DNA of 64,000 nucleotides from NCBI GenBank assembly GCA_017984315.1, contig JAGNZR010000001.1, forward strand, positions 90,231 to 154,230, given 5' to 3'. The notes under the pieces are model-generated. The model saw nothing but the letters and a program-made list of their open reading frames with translations, did not search any database and was not told where the DNA came from. Below, piece by piece: positions 44,843 to 56,183 of the stretch. Both the position numbers and the translations under genes were made by a program. Position 1 is the stretch's first letter. Each line of letters starts with the position of its first letter. The DNA comes from Fusobacteriaceae bacterium. GTDB lineage: Bacteria > Fusobacteriota > Fusobacteriia > Fusobacteriales > Fusobacteriaceae.

Positions 44843-45484
44843 TTATTTAAATAACTGTATATATTCTAACTCTTTTAGCTCTTTTTCCAATTCACTGTAT
44901 GGTACATTATTTGCAACAAGAAAACAGCACTCTAATATCCCATTTTCCAAATCTAACCATCTTATTTCATAAATTTTTATAAGGGCTCCCTCTTTAGAAA
45001 ACTGATCTGTAAAATCACTAATTTTTGCTTTATTTTTTAAAATTATCTTTAAAGTTATTCTTCTTTTTTTATGTATATATCGCTCTTCAATTGTTTTTAA
45101 AAACAGAAGAATTGAAAATATAGCTATAAATGACACTATAGCAAAATAAAACATTCCATACCCTATTACTAACCCTAAACATGCACTTATCCATAAAAGA
45201 GCCGCTGTTGTTATCCCTTGTATGCTCCCTTTTGTATGCATTATTGTCCCACCGCCAATAAATCCAACTCCTGTTATAACCTGGGCGCTAAGTCTAGTTA
45301 CATCCCCACTGTACCCTTTTTCTTGAAGCATTGTCTGCAATATTGCAATCATTGTAGCTCCCATACAAACCAGTGATATAGTTATCAGCCCTGCAGGTTT
45401 CTTTTTAAACTCTCTTTCAGCTCCTATTATCCCTCCCATAAAAAGAGCTAAAAAAATTTTTAATAAAATCTCTTTATGATCCAA
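44843..45484 (-). CDS. MgtC/SapB-family membrane protein
   Basis: 213 residues. Residues 1-125 carry four or five membrane helices with GGIIGAEREFKKKPAGLIT and TGVGFIGGGTIMHT, the family motifs. Residues 135-213 form a soluble ACT-like tail. MgtC proteins help survival at low magnesium by restraining the F-type ATP synthase. The ATP synthase operon is only about 0.7 kb away, but coaE lies between and co-regulation is not shown. Confidence 0.85.
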   Translation of the reverse strand: MDHKEILLKIFLALFMGGIIGAEREFKKKPAGLITISLVCMGATMIAILQTMLQEKGYSGDVTRLSAQVITGVGFIGGGTIMHTKGSIQGITTAALLWISACLGLVIGYGMFYFAIVSFIAIFSILLFLKTIEERYIHKKRRITLKIILKNKAKISDFTDQFSKEGALIKIYEIRWLDLENGILECCFLVANNVPYSELEKELKELEYIQLFK

Positions 45485-45499
45485 TTTCTCACCACCTTG

Positions 45500-46090
45500 T
45501 TACACATTTTTTATATGTATACTTTCAATAATATTTTTCACCTTTTTTTCTAATTCACTGATTGTACTGTTATTTTCAATTGCATAATCAGCCATTTTTA
45601 TTTTTTTAGACAGCTCCATTTGAGCATCTATAATTTTTTTAGCTAACTCTCTACTGCTCTTATCCCTTTCCATTACCCTTTTTATTTGAATCTCTTCATT
45701 GACATAAACTACAATAGTCTTATTGCAATATTTTTCAAGTCCAACTTCAAATAGTAATGGGATATCAAAAACTATTATTTCATCGCTAAATTTATTTTTA
45801 TTATACTCCTCTTTAAATCTATCTATTACTTTTGGGTGGATAATTGAGTTTAATTTCATAATTTTTTCTTTATCATTAAATATTATCTCTCTTAATTTTT
45901 TTCTATCTAATTTACCATCTATAAAAACTTCATTCCCATAATTTTGCTTTATCTCATCTACTATTTCAGGAAGCTCTATTACTTCACGGGCAACTTTATC
46001 TGCATCTATAACTTTTATCCCTAATTGCTTAAATATATTGGAAATTGTTGTTTTTCCACAAGCTATTCCCCCTGTGAGTCCTAAAATCAT
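45500..46090 (-). CDS. coaE: Dephospho-CoA kinase
   Basis: 196 residues. It makes CoA from dephospho-CoA and ATP. The P-loop is LTGGIACGKTTISN, with KVIDADKVAREVIE, and IIVFDIPLLFEVGLEKYCN near the middle. It supplies CoA for the butyrate-type genes and other steps. It lies 15 bases after mgtC-like gene direction and before the ATP synthase terminator. Confidence 0.95.
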   Translation of the reverse strand: MILGLTGGIACGKTTISNIFKQLGIKVIDADKVAREVIELPEIVDEIKQNYGNEVFIDGKLDRKKLREIIFNDKEKIMKLNSIIHPKVIDRFKEEYNKNKFSDEIIVFDIPLLFEVGLEKYCNKTIVVYVNEEIQIKRVMERDKSSRELAKKIIDAQMELSKKIKMADYAIENNSTISELEKKVKNIIESIHIKNV

Positions 46091-46159
46091 TTAAAAACTC
46101 CCCCTAATTTAAATATTATTATAAGTATAACATAAATAAAGGGTTTATGAAATATGAAA

Positions 46160-46191
46160 AAAGGGAAAACTAAATTAATAGTTTTCCCTTT
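46160..46191 (-). terminator. Terminator of the ATP synthase operon
   Basis: AAAGGGAAAACTA (46160-46172) and TAGTTTTCCCTTT (46179-46191) make a 13-bp stem with a 6-base loop. T residues follow on the minus strand. It is about 25 bases after atpC. Confidence 0.93.
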
Positions 46192-46216
46192 AAAATCATT
46201 ACTTCAATTAAAAATA

Positions 46217-46624
46217 TTACAGAAATCTTTCTGCTACTTTTACCTTAGTCAATGCTTCTTGTAAAGCTCTTTGAGTCATCAATACTTCTCTATCCTCTTG
46301 CACTTTCTTAGTTTTTTCTTCAGCAATTGCTAAATCTCTTCTAGCATGTTCAATATCAATATCTTTAGCTAGCATAGCTTCATCAGCTAATATAGTTACC
46401 ACATTATCTTTAGAAATCTCTAAAAAACCACCAGATACATAATAAAATTCATCTTGACCGTTAGCTCTTACTTTCATCTCTCCAATAGCTAATTCAGATA
46501 CAAAAGGTGAATGATTTGCAAGTATTCCCATGTCTCCCATGATCGTTCTTAACATAACAAATTCAGCTTCTTCATCTAATAACGTCTGTTTTGAAGTTAC
46601 TATCTTTAAATGAAAATTGCTCAT
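46217..46624 (-). CDS. atpC: F1 ATP synthase epsilon subunit
   Basis: 135 residues. The N-terminal beta-sandwich (LKIVTSKQTLLDEEAEFVML and GDMGILANHSPFV) and a C-terminal helix pair (DIEHARRDLAIAEEKTKK) are present, so it can inhibit F1 by extending its tail. It belongs to the rotor with gamma. It begins 1 base after atpD ends. Last gene of the operon. Confidence 0.95.
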   Translation of the reverse strand: MSNFHLKIVTSKQTLLDEEAEFVMLRTIMGDMGILANHSPFVSELAIGEMKVRANGQDEFYYVSGGFLEISKDNVVTILADEAMLAKDIDIEHARRDLAIAEEKTKKVQEDREVLMTQRALQEALTKVKVAERFL

Positions 46625-46625
46625 A

Positions 46626-48026
<1,401 letters not shown>

Positions 48027-48048
48027 TTATATCCTCCTATTCTTTATC

Positions 48049-48900
48049 TTATTTTAAAGCTGATGCTCCACCAACAATTTCAGAGATCTCTTGAGTAATT
48101 ACTGCTTGTCTCTCTCTGTTATATTGAAGATTTAAAGATTTTATCATCTCTTCAGCATTATCAGTTGCATTCTTCATAGCATTTTTTCTTGCACTATGCT
48201 CACTTGCTGTATTATTTAGTAACCCTTGATATATTACTATATTCAAATATTTAGGCAGTAAACTTGATAAAACTGTTTCTGCATCAGGTTCAAAAATATA
48301 ACTTGTATTCTCTTCTGATTCTACTCTAGTAATAGGGATAAGTTTTTCCACTGTTAAATTATAAACAACAGCTGATTCATATTGATTATAGATTAAGTAA
48401 ACTTCATCAAAAAGTTCACTGTAATAATATTCAACTATATTTTCACTTATCTCTTTAGCTTTTTCAAACATTATTTCAGGAGTTAATTGGCTGTAAACAG
48501 CTTTTATATCGTAATCTCTCTTTGTACAATACTCCCTAGTTTTCTTTCCTATTGCTATTACCGAGACTTCCTTGCCTGGATTATTTCTTCTTAACTCTTC
48601 TAATTTTTTCAAAACATTATTATTAAAACTTCCACATAACCCTCTATCTGAAGTCATAACTATAACACATACTCTTTTCGGATTCTCTCTCCCATCAAAA
48701 AGTGGGTGACTTTCAGATTTTACACCTGAAGCTATATTCTTTAAAACCTCTTTTATCGATTTAGAATATACTTTAGAATCTTCAACTATTTTTGAAAACT
48801 TTTTGAATTTAGTTGTTGAAACAATTTCCATAGCTTTAGTTATCTGGTGAGTAGACTGAACGCTTTTTATTCTATTTCTTATCTCTTTTGATCCAGCCAT
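48049..48900 (-). CDS. atpG: F1 ATP synthase gamma subunit
   Basis: 283 residues. Long N- and C-terminal helices ([20 protein letters not shown] and [20 protein letters not shown]) form the central shaft that turns within alpha3beta3. [15 protein letters not shown] is the family signature. Length and motifs are normal. Confidence 0.96.
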   Translation of the reverse strand: MAGSKEIRNRIKSVQSTHQITKAMEIVSTTKFKKFSKIVEDSKVYSKSIKEVLKNIASGVKSESHPLFDGRENPKRVCVIVMTSDRGLCGSFNNNVLKKLEELRRNNPGKEVSVIAIGKKTREYCTKRDYDIKAVYSQLTPEIMFEKAKEISENIVEYYYSELFDEVYLIYNQYESAVVYNLTVEKLIPITRVESEENTSYIFEPDAETVLSSLLPKYLNIVIYQGLLNNTASEHSARKNAMKNATDNAEEMIKSLNLQYNRERQAVITQEISEIVGGASALK

Positions 48901-48914
48901 TAAAACTCACCCCT

Positions 48915-50417
48915 TTAATTAAAATGTTTTTTAAATGCAGTTAAAGCCTCAACTATTTTAGCTTCTAATTCTTTATCTAAAGCTTTTTTAGCAACAATAT
49001 CTGCTAGTACTGTTGTTGTATTTTTTAACTCTTTTAAAAATTCTATTTCAAATTTATTAATCTTATCTAATTCAATAGAATCTAAATGTCCATTAATTAC
49101 AGCAAAGAATGATACTACTTGCTCTTCAACAGGGTATGGACTATATTGAGCTTGCTTTAAGATCGCCATAATTCTATGTCCTCTTTCTAATTGAGCTTTT
49201 GTAGCTTTATCTAAGTCTGAACCAAACTGAGCAAATGATAATAACTCTGTATACTGTGCTAACTCAAGTTTTACTTTAGCCGCAACCTGTTTCATAGCTT
49301 TTATCTGTGCTGCTCCTCCAACCCTTGAAACTGAAATACCTGCATTGATAGCTGGTCTGAATCCTGAGTTGAATAACTGTGAATCTAGGAATATCTGTCC
49401 ATCTGTAATTGAAATTACGTTTGTTGGAATATACGCTGATACGTCTCCAGCTTGAGTTTCAATAATTGGAAGTGCAGTTATTGATCCTCCACCTAATTCA
49501 TCTGATAACTTTGCAGCTCTCTCTAATAGTCTTGAGTGTAAATAGAATACGTCTCCTGGGTATGCCTCACGTCCAGGTGGTCTTCTAAGTAGAAGAGACA
49601 TCTCTCTGTACGCTACCGCATGCTTAGACAGATCATCATATATTATTAATACATGCTCACCTTTGTCCATGAAATACTCTCCCATAGCAACTCCAGCATA
49701 TGGTGCTATATATTGAAGTGGTGCAGCTTCTGATGCTGTAGCACAAACTATTGTTGTGTACTCTAAAGCTCCCTTCTCTTCTAACATTTTTGCAATCTGT
49801 GCTACAGTAGATCTTTTTTGACCAATTGCAACATAAATACATTTTACTCCTGTACCTTTTTGGTTAATAATTGCGTCTAGAGCAACAGCTGTCTTACCAG
49901 TTTGTCTATCCCCGATTATAAGCTCTCTTTGCCCTCTACCAATAGGTACCATTCCATCTATTGATTTAACTCCAGTTTGTAAAGGCTCAAATACTGGTTT
50001 TCTAGAGATTATTCCTGAAGCTTTTCTCTCTATATCCATATATTTTTCAGGTTTAATATCCCCTTTCCCATCAATTGGTTGCCCTAGTGAGTTTACAACT
50101 CTTCCTAGTAATGACTCTCCTGCTGGAACTGATACTATTTTACCAGTTGCTTTTACTTCATCCCCTTCTTTTATAAGAGAGAAATCTCCTAAAATAACCG
50201 CTCCAACATTGTTTTCTTCTAAGTTAAGAGCCATTCCCATTATTCCATAAGGGAACTCTAATAACTCTCCTGCTTGAGCATCACTTAATCCATATATTCT
50301 AGCTATACCATCTCCAACTTCTAATACAGAACCTGAAGTTTTAACATCTAGATTTTTTTTATAATTCATTATTTCGCTTTTTATTATATTGCTTACTTCT
50401 TCTGCTCTAATTTTCAA
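48915..50417 (-). CDS. atpA: F1 ATP synthase alpha subunit
   Basis: 500 residues. It has the non-catalytic nucleotide site with P-loop [15 protein letters not shown], and the alpha-signature [19 protein letters not shown]. It alternates with beta in F1. No defect is seen, and the neighbours are 14 and 26 bases away. Confidence 0.98.
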   Translation of the reverse strand: MKIRAEEVSNIIKSEIMNYKKNLDVKTSGSVLEVGDGIARIYGLSDAQAGELLEFPYGIMGMALNLEENNVGAVILGDFSLIKEGDEVKATGKIVSVPAGESLLGRVVNSLGQPIDGKGDIKPEKYMDIERKASGIISRKPVFEPLQTGVKSIDGMVPIGRGQRELIIGDRQTGKTAVALDAIINQKGTGVKCIYVAIGQKRSTVAQIAKMLEEKGALEYTTIVCATASEAAPLQYIAPYAGVAMGEYFMDKGEHVLIIYDDLSKHAVAYREMSLLLRRPPGREAYPGDVFYLHSRLLERAAKLSDELGGGSITALPIIETQAGDVSAYIPTNVISITDGQIFLDSQLFNSGFRPAINAGISVSRVGGAAQIKAMKQVAAKVKLELAQYTELLSFAQFGSDLDKATKAQLERGHRIMAILKQAQYSPYPVEEQVVSFFAVINGHLDSIELDKINKFEIEFLKELKNTTTVLADIVAKKALDKELEAKIVEALTAFKKHFN

Positions 50418-50443
50418 ACCTCTCTACACCTCCTGCACAAATT

Positions 50444-50968
50444 TTACTGTTCTTTTGACATACTAGCTAATTGTGATTTTATAGAACCATCAATTACTTT
50501 ATCTCCAATTTTTAGAATTCCTCCACCTATTAGAGATTTATCTATCTCTACTTCTAAATTAACATTCTTTTTCGTTGAGTTCTCTAATTTTTTGATTAAA
50601 GCATCTTTTTGCTCTGCTGATAAATCACTTGCAAAAATCCCTTTTACATCTATTATATTTTTTTCAATATAATAAAGTTTTTTATACTCTTCTAATATAT
50701 CTTTTATATCTCCTAATCTTCCTTTTGAAACTAAGTATAAAGAGATATTTTTATCAATTTCCTCTTGCTCAGTCATTATTTTTTCAATTAGTGATAATTT
50801 ATCATCTAGTTTTACTAAGGGATGACTTAAATACTCTTTAAAATCTCTATTTTCGTAGTAAAGTCCATTTAACTCCTGAAGCAACTGGTATATTTCTACA
50901 ACTCTTTTTTGATCTTGAGCTATTTCATATATGGCTTGAGCATATCTTTGTCCAACTTTATCTACCAT
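50444..50968 (-). CDS. atpH: F1 ATP synthase delta subunit
   Basis: 174 residues. It is mostly helical and joins F1 to the b-subunit stalk, with the typical C-terminal GGILKIGDKVIDGSIKSQL. Its start overlaps the atpF stop by 7 bases, indicating translational coupling. Confidence 0.93.
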   Translation of the reverse strand: MVDKVGQRYAQAIYEIAQDQKRVVEIYQLLQELNGLYYENRDFKEYLSHPLVKLDDKLSLIEKIMTEQEEIDKNISLYLVSKGRLGDIKDILEEYKKLYYIEKNIIDVKGIFASDLSAEQKDALIKKLENSTKKNVNLEVEIDKSLIGGGILKIGDKVIDGSIKSQLASMSKEQ

Positions 50969-51471
50969 TTAGCTTCCCCTACCTCATCAATAAACTCATT
51001 TACAAGTTTATCTTTAGTTTCAGTATTCATATTTTTAGCAACTAATTCTGCTGCCATCATTGCTGCAGTTTGTCTTAAAGTATTTGTTAACTCTTTCTTT
51101 AAAGACTCTTCCATTTTAACTTTTTCTAACTCTGCTGCTCTGATTATTTTATCTCTTTGAACATGAGCATCTTTTAAAATGCTTTCCTCTCTCTCAATTG
51201 CTTTCTTTTCAGCTGTATTAATAATAACACTAGCTTCTTTTTTAGCATTTTTAAGGATCTCTTCCATCTCTTTTTTATTCTGCTCTGCTATTTTTTTTGT
51301 TTCTTCTGCTTGTAATAAATCATTTGCAATAGCCTCTTTTCTTGCAGTTAAAAGTTTTGAAAGTGGCTCTCTCAAATATTTTTTAAATATAAACATAAGT
51401 ACTGTAAAGTTTATTATTTGCCAAAATAAATTTATATCAATCGATACAACTGGCATAGTTGTTGGTGTCAA
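50962..51471 (-). CDS. atpF: Fo ATP synthase b subunit
   Basis: 169 residues. One N-terminal membrane helix (INLFWQIINFTVLMFIF) is followed by a long charged coiled coil, the stator stalk. The TTG start at 51471 is preferred because AAAGGAGGT lies 7 bases before it, while the first ATG at 51456 lies 22 bases away. It overlaps atpH. Confidence 0.92.
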   Translation of the reverse strand: MTPTTMPVVSIDINLFWQIINFTVLMFIFKKYLREPLSKLLTARKEAIANDLLQAEETKKIAEQNKKEMEEILKNAKKEASVIINTAEKKAIEREESILKDAHVQRDKIIRAAELEKVKMEESLKKELTNTLRQTAAMMAAELVAKNMNTETKDKLVNEFIDEVGEAKW

Positions 51472-51521
51472 TTCTTATACCTCCTTTCCCATTAATTTAG
51501 TCAACTTATCTGTTTTTAATA

Positions 51522-51809
<288 letters not shown>

Positions 51810-51842
51810 TTATATTTTTTTATAATTATAAATAAAAATTAA

Positions 51843-52652
51843 TTAGTTTTCTTCTACATATTCGTGATCCCCTAAAGAACCTTGAATATATACTAAACTT
51901 AACATTGTAAATACGAAAGTCTGTACTGTTCCACCAAAAAGATCGAAGTAACAGTGTAGTGGTATTGGAACTAATAGCGGTGCTGCTTTATACATAAGCC
52001 CTAATATTATAGATCCCGCAAACAAGTTTCCAAATAATCTGACAGATATATTTGTTGGTTTTGCTAACTCACCGATTACATTTAGTGGAAACATAATTGG
52101 CATAGGTTGGAACATCCCTTTAATATGCCCTACAATTCCATTTAATTTTAAACTTGTCATTAAAAATGTTACTGTAGTCAGCAATGCTAACCCTGCTGTA
52201 GTGTTCAGATCTCCTGTTGGCGACTTAAAGGCTGGATATATTTCAAATACTCCTTCGTTATAAGCCACTGCTGGAATTGGTATAAAAGACAATATATTTG
52301 ATGAAAATATAAATATAAACAATGTCCCTATATAGCCAATATAGTTAACTTTCCATTTCCCTAACATCTGTCCAACTAAAGAATCTATAAATAGATAATA
52401 GCCTTCTAATGCTGTTTGCAATTTCCCAGGAACTATACTTAATTTTTTCGTTCCAAATTTGAATAAAAGAAAAATTACAAGCATTATAAACCATGTTGTT
52501 GTTATTACTGATGTAACAGGGAGTCCGTACCCAACATCTGTTGCCATAACAAATGGAGCATTTTGAAAAACTTCTGGCACTGGCACAAAAAACATTATTT
52601 TAGGCCCTTCTACCATAGCTGGTGTAACAAACTCAATTGGTCCTAATCTCAT
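51843..52652 (-). CDS. atpB: Fo ATP synthase a subunit
   Basis: 269 residues with five or six membrane helices. The essential stator Arg is in NISVRLFGNLFAGS. It carries the ion channels next to the c-ring. The N-terminus is short and lacks a signal peptide. It lies 51 bases before atpE in the transcript. Confidence 0.95.
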   Translation of the reverse strand: MRLGPIEFVTPAMVEGPKIMFFVPVPEVFQNAPFVMATDVGYGLPVTSVITTTWFIMLVIFLLFKFGTKKLSIVPGKLQTALEGYYLFIDSLVGQMLGKWKVNYIGYIGTLFIFIFSSNILSFIPIPAVAYNEGVFEIYPAFKSPTGDLNTTAGLALLTTVTFLMTSLKLNGIVGHIKGMFQPMPIMFPLNVIGELAKPTNISVRLFGNLFAGSIILGLMYKAAPLLVPIPLHCYFDLFGGTVQTFVFTMLSLVYIQGSLGDHEYVEEN

Positions 52653-52695
52653 TTTACCTCCTTTTCTAAATTAAATCTTTTTACTTTAATTCTTT

Positions 52696-53070
52696 TTACT
52701 TAAAATATTTTTTTTTAAGTTTTTTTATATTTTCAGAAAGAGTTAAAAAACATATATTAGCTTTTGTATTTAATAACCCCATTGCTGACCCTATTAACAT
52801 TGGCACACCATAATATTTTGCCATTACTCCTAAAAAAATACCGTACATCAAATATCTTTTAAGATATCCAACTGTAGCTACTCTTTTTGGGTTTCTCGAA
52901 TATATTATCTTCTTAGCTTCCATTGTCATCATGTATAAAGATAAAATCGAAAGTAATGATCCCACAAACATTCCTAAATATATTATGTTACTTCTTGTTA
53001 AAGCTCCGTAAACTAAAACTGCCCCTGAGGTTTTAGCTGAGTTTTTAAAAACTCTTTTTAAATCTTGCAT
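52696..53070 (-). CDS. atpI: AtpI-like small membrane protein of the ATP synthase operon
   Basis: 124 residues with about four membrane helices (NIIYLGMFVGSLLSILSLYM, YLMYGIFLGVMAKYYG, and a hydrophobic C-terminal region). Its place directly before atpB fits AtpI, a putative c-ring assembly or Mg-linked factor. Sequence similarity is low, as is common for AtpI. Confidence 0.7.
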   Translation of the reverse strand: MQDLKRVFKNSAKTSGAVLVYGALTRSNIIYLGMFVGSLLSILSLYMMTMEAKKIIYSRNPKRVATVGYLKRYLMYGIFLGVMAKYYGVPMLIGSAMGLLNTKANICFLTLSENIKKLKKKYFK

Positions 53071-53080
53071 ATTAACCCCT

Positions 53081-53371
53081 TTACTTTCTCATTATTACTT
53101 TATATACATTATAAAACCCTGTTACTACTCCTAATATTATAAAGAAAAAAAATAGTATCTGACTTTTGAAAAAATACCTCTCTATAAGTTTATATATCCC
53201 AATATTTATTAAAATACTCCCTATTAATAAAAAACCTACATACCCTAGTAAAGAGATTGCATGGATTATATCTGGATTGATTATATTTAACATAAAATGC
53301 TTTTTTTCTTTGGAAGATTTCTTTTTTAACTCTTTATAATTTTCAAAATTATCCTCTTTTTTTTTTAGCAT
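53081..53371 (-). CDS. AtpZ-like small membrane protein
   Basis: 96 residues. A lysine-rich N-terminus (1-26) is followed by two membrane helices (IIHAISLLGYVGFLLIGSIL and FFFFIILGVVTGFYNVY). Such two-helix proteins often precede atpI and are called AtpZ or AtpR-like. The place at the head of the operon supports this. The function may be ion supply during assembly. Confidence 0.65.
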   Translation of the reverse strand: MLKKKEDNFENYKELKKKSSKEKKHFMLNIINPDIIHAISLLGYVGFLLIGSILINIGIYKLIERYFFKSQILFFFFIILGVVTGFYNVYKVIMRK

Positions 53372-53399
53372 GTCAAGCCCCTAATCCTAAATATGAATT

Positions 53400-54116
53400 T
53401 TATTTTTTCTTTAATTTTACAGCATAGAAATTTCTTCTTCCTGCAACAATATTATTTTCTACTATTTCTAAAATCTCTAATTGGGCTTCAGATAACGAGT
53501 TTTTTATCTCCTCTTGGGTGAAAACTCTTTTTTCATACCCCTCAGTATATTTATCATAGCTACCTTGCTTATTTTTTACAAAATATGTGGCATCTATATA
53601 ATCTATTCCATCTTCTAGTTCATGCTCCCATATAGTAGTAATTTTATTCCTTACATCAACAAAATTACCCCCTGGAAACATCTCATCCATAAATTTTCTA
53701 TCTACAACATCAAATATATATATCCCATCATCTACTAAATGCTCTCTTACACAATGAAAATGGTCTACTAAATCCTCTAATGTCAAAAGGTGATTCACTG
53801 TATCAAAAAGACTTATACATACATCAAATTTATTTTGTAAATTAAAATATGCCATATCCCCTTGAAATAACAATACATTTTTATTTTTCAATTTTTTTTC
53901 TGCTATTCTCAGCATCTCAGGAGAGATATCAATCCCAGTACATCTATATCTGTCTAATGCTCTTAGTATAACTTCCCCTGTTCCACACCCTATATCTAAA
54001 AGAGTTCCTGATTTTTTATTATATTTTTCTGCCAATGTATAAACTTGATTATTCCAATCACTATAGTTGCATATTTCCATAAAAAGATCATATATTTTAG
54101 CGAAATTTTTATACAT
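53400..54116 (-). CDS. Class I SAM-dependent methyltransferase
   Basis: 238 residues. The SAM motif is LLDIGCGTGEVILRAL, followed by GIDISPEMLRIAEKK and FDVCISLFDTVNHLLT. The substrate is unknown. It begins 3 bases after glmM ends and sits before the atp operon by 28 bases, so these genes may share a transcript. Confidence 0.82.
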   Translation of the reverse strand: MYKNFAKIYDLFMEICNYSDWNNQVYTLAEKYNKKSGTLLDIGCGTGEVILRALDRYRCTGIDISPEMLRIAEKKLKNKNVLLFQGDMAYFNLQNKFDVCISLFDTVNHLLTLEDLVDHFHCVREHLVDDGIYIFDVVDRKFMDEMFPGGNFVDVRNKITTIWEHELEDGIDYIDATYFVKNKQGSYDKYTEGYEKRVFTQEEIKNSLSEAQLEILEIVENNIVAGRRNFYAVKLKKK

Positions 54117-54119
54117 AAT

Positions 54120-55478
54120 CTACACTAACTCTTTTTCTACTAAATCTGCTATCTCTCTTACTACTTTGCTAACCATTTCAGTGTCTTTCCCTTCAACCAT
54201 TACCCTTATAATTGGCTCTGTTCCAGAAGTTCTAACTAATACTCTTCCTTTCCCAGCCATCTCTTCCTCTTTTTTAGATATAAATGACATTATTGTTTCA
54301 TTTTGTGACCAAGTTGATTTTTTATCTCTTGAAACTTTTACATTTATCATCTCTTGTGGCCAATCTTGAATTTCAGCTACCTTTTCATCTAATGTTTTTT
54401 TAGAGTCTCTTAAAGCCTCAACTAATTTTAGAGAGCTTAATACTCCATCCCCTGTAGTAGAGTAGTCTAGCAGTATAATGTGCCCCGATTGCTCTCCACC
54501 TAAATTTAGTCCATCCTCTTTCATAGCTTCTAAAACATATCTGTCCCCTACATTAGCTCTGATCAGTTCAATATTTCTCTCTTTTAAATAACTTTCAAGT
54601 CCCATATTGCTCATTATTGTTGTAACAACTTTATTTTTATTCAAAGATGCACTATTTTTCATCTCACAAGCTAGAATAGCGATAATTTTATCACCATCAA
54701 CTATTTTACCAAATCTATCTACAGCTATTAATCTATCTGCATCTCCATCATATGCAAGCCCTAAATCTGCTTCATAACCAACAACTACTTTTGACAATAT
54801 TTCCGGGTGTGTTGATCCACACTTTACATTTATATTTGTTCCATTTGGATTATCGTTTATAGTAACTATTTCAGCTTTCAGTGCCATAAAAATCTCTTTT
54901 GCAACTCTGTATGATGATCCATTAGCTGCATCTAATATTATTTTCATTCCTGAAAAATCACCTGTAACAGTTGAGATTAAATGATCTCTATACTTATAAT
55001 AATCATCTTCAGCATATTTGAATTTTCCAACCTTATCACCTGGCAGTGTATTTTGTTGAACTAATTCCATATTATCCATAAGAGCTTCTAGCTCTAATTC
55101 CACTTCATCAGGTAGTTTATACCCATCCTCTGCAAATATTTTAATTCCATTATCTTTAGCAGGGTTATGAGATGCCGAAATCATTATCCCAGCTTGTGCT
55201 TTATCTGTTTTTACTAAATATGCAACTGCTGGAGTTGGAACAACTCCTACAAATGTTATATCTATCCCCATTGAAGCAAGCCCTGCTGTTAAAGCAGATC
55301 TCAACATATACCCAGAAATTCTTGTATCACATCCCATAATAAGTTTTAGAGTTTTCTTATTAGGGTTATTTTTTCTAATTTGGTAACCTAGTGCATAACC
55401 TAGCCTCATTGCTAGCTCTGCAGTTAGCTCTATATTTGCTTCTCCTCTTATTCCGTCAGTTCCAAAATATTTTCTCAT
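54120..55478 (-). CDS. glmM: Phosphoglucosamine mutase
   Basis: 452 residues. It makes glucosamine-1-phosphate for peptidoglycan and LPS. The phospho-Ser is S103 in ISASHNPAKDNG. The Mg loop is GDADRLIAVD, the sugar loop is GGEQSGHIILLDY, and the phosphate loop is VRTSGTEPIIRVM. It overlaps the end of the upstream membrane gene by 23 bases. Confidence 0.96.
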   Translation of the reverse strand: MRKYFGTDGIRGEANIELTAELAMRLGYALGYQIRKNNPNKKTLKLIMGCDTRISGYMLRSALTAGLASMGIDITFVGVVPTPAVAYLVKTDKAQAGIMISASHNPAKDNGIKIFAEDGYKLPDEVELELEALMDNMELVQQNTLPGDKVGKFKYAEDDYYKYRDHLISTVTGDFSGMKIILDAANGSSYRVAKEIFMALKAEIVTINDNPNGTNINVKCGSTHPEILSKVVVGYEADLGLAYDGDADRLIAVDRFGKIVDGDKIIAILACEMKNSASLNKNKVVTTIMSNMGLESYLKERNIELIRANVGDRYVLEAMKEDGLNLGGEQSGHIILLDYSTTGDGVLSSLKLVEALRDSKKTLDEKVAEIQDWPQEMINVKVSRDKKSTWSQNETIMSFISKKEEEMAGKGRVLVRTSGTEPIIRVMVEGKDTEMVSKVVREIADLVEKELV

Positions 55479-56004
55479 TATATATGTTTACCTTCCTTAT
55501 TTTTATTTTTTCGGCTATATACCCTGTTATTATTCCTGATAAAGCTCCTATACCCAAAAAAATAAGTATAAAAGCCAATATTGCTCTATTAGTAATATCT
55601 ACATTTCTAAACATAAGTATGTAAACTACAATCAATTGCGTCAAATTATGAAGAAAACCACTAACCAGGCTTATAGAGATCAAGCTTAAACTCTCTCTAA
55701 ATCTATATAAAAAAATCATTCCACTAATCGATACTATACCTGAAAAAAAACTTATAATAAATCCAGGACTTAGAAGTGTTCCTAACATAACACCTTGAAT
55801 AAAAATTCTTAAAATTGTAACTTCTATAGCCATTTTTTCACCAAATTTTTCCAAAGCTAATAAAGTTGCTATATTTGCAATCCCTAATTTAATCCAAGGA
55901 AATGGTTTTGGAATAATGGTTTCTGCTAAAGAAAAATATAGAGATAGCAAGACAAAAAGTGTTAAATATATCTCTCTTTTTTTTATTTTTATTTTTTCTT
56001 CCAT
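55456..56004 (-). CDS. Gx transporter family membrane protein (HepI-like)
   Basis: 182 residues with five or six membrane helices. It belongs to the Hpre_diP_synt_I / Gx transporter group (LGIANIATLLALEKFGEK and SGFLHNLTQLIVVYILMF). Older annotation as heptaprenyl diphosphate synthase component I is unproven. The 56005-56183 gap upstream has only A/T-rich DNA and no gene. Confidence 0.75.
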   Translation of the reverse strand: MEEKIKIKKREIYLTLFVLLSLYFSLAETIIPKPFPWIKLGIANIATLLALEKFGEKMAIEVTILRIFIQGVMLGTLLSPGFIISFFSGIVSISGMIFLYRFRESLSLISISLVSGFLHNLTQLIVVYILMFRNVDITNRAILAFILIFLGIGALSGIITGYIAEKIKIRKVNIYNEKIFWN

Positions 56005-56183
56005 TATCTTATTCCTTAATCTTTTATTTGTCTACTTTTTTTATTTTTTCACCTGTTTTGAACAATTTTTTCTATATCAACACGCTATTTTTGAGCATTT
56101 CTCAATTTATTTTAAAAAATATTTTAATTTTTTTAAAAATAAATTATTTTTCTATGAAAAGTCAACTTCTTTTAATGATATTT

